64,000 nucleotides of DNA from Microvirga terrestris (lineage in GTDB: Bacteria; Pseudomonadota; Alphaproteobacteria; Rhizobiales; Beijerinckiaceae), in the NCBI RefSeq assembly GCF_015694425.1, contig NZ_JADQDN010000015.1, positions 1 through 64,000 on the forward strand, given 5' to 3'. Below are positions 63,989 through 64,000 of this stretch, one piece after another. Positions within the stretch are counted from its first letter, which is position 1; each line of letters opens with the position of its first letter. The notes beneath the pieces were generated by a model. The model saw only the letters and a list, made by a program, of their open reading frames with translations. It made no database searches and was not told the origin of the DNA. The position numbers and the translations under genes were made by a program.

Positions 63989-64000
63989 CTCGGCTCCCTC

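Noticed and set aside
1..64000. CRISPR arrays, tRNA or rRNA genes
   Set aside because: No regularly spaced repeats and no convincing cloverleaf with TTCGA loop were found. GTTCGAAT-like matches occur only inside coding genes or without matching arms.

Overview
The window reads as chromosomal DNA of a high-GC alphaproteobacterium of the order Hyphomicrobiales (Rhizobiales), most like Methylobacteriaceae such as Microvirga. This is inferred from HWE/HisKA_2 kinases, small DUF6894 proteins paired with Crp/Fnr regulators, Aap-type amino-acid transport and an Agrobacterium-like PL15 alginate lyase. No tRNA, rRNA, CRISPR array, intact insertion sequence or phage gene was found.

Layout. 0-3.3 kb: a glutamine amidotransferase-like protein, a short-chain dehydrogenase and an alpha/beta hydrolase. 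3.5-14.3 kb: one minus-strand chemosensory operon. In transcription order it encodes a membrane-free receptor with two signalling hairpins, a triple-CheW scaffold, CheB, CheR, CheA, a STAS-like protein, a CheY-like receiver, a CheC-like phosphatase and a PAS hybrid kinase. 14.7-19.6 kb: a decaying regulatory patch with alternating DUF6894 and Crp/Fnr genes, then a frameshifted receiver gene and a LOV-like kinase without the photoactive cysteine. 20.2-26.1 kb: a complete peptide/nickel-type ABC importer with a DUF1684 protein. 26.1-31.7 kb: half a DMT transporter gene, a chloroperoxidase-like hydrolase, a cold-shock gene with a long leader, several small proteins, a spermidine-synthase-like protein, a ParB-like protein and an amidoligase.

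31.8-40.6 kb is an alginate locus: secreted PL5 lyase, a reductase resembling the 4-deoxy-L-erythro-5-hexoseulose uronate (DEH) enzyme, a GntR regulator, an AlgM1/AlgM2/AlgQ-like importer and a cytosolic PL15 exolyase. 40.9-52.6 kb is a nitrogen-compound locus: hydantoinase, hydantoin racemase, two paralogous amidohydrolases, a YtcJ-type amidohydrolase, AapJ/Q/M-like transport without the ATPase, and a FAD amine oxidoreductase. 52.9-56.8 kb holds a 5'-damaged ECF sigma gene, a PRC-barrel protein and an HWE sensor kinase. 56.9-63.4 kb is a second uronate locus: Hyi-like isomerase, KdgF cupin, KduD, KduI, a DctPQM TRAP transporter and a divergent GntR regulator.

The two uronate loci appear complementary. 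The first depolymerises and imports alginate oligomers and makes unsaturated uronate monomers; the second contains the KdgF/KduI/KduD set that linearises and converts such monomers toward 2-keto-3-deoxygluconate. Both GntR upstream regions carry the octamer ACTGATAT, which suggests shared control. KDG kinase, KDPG aldolase and the importer ATPase are not in the window. In three of the four transport operons a strong hairpin follows the binding-protein gene, which would favour expression of the binding protein over the membrane subunits.
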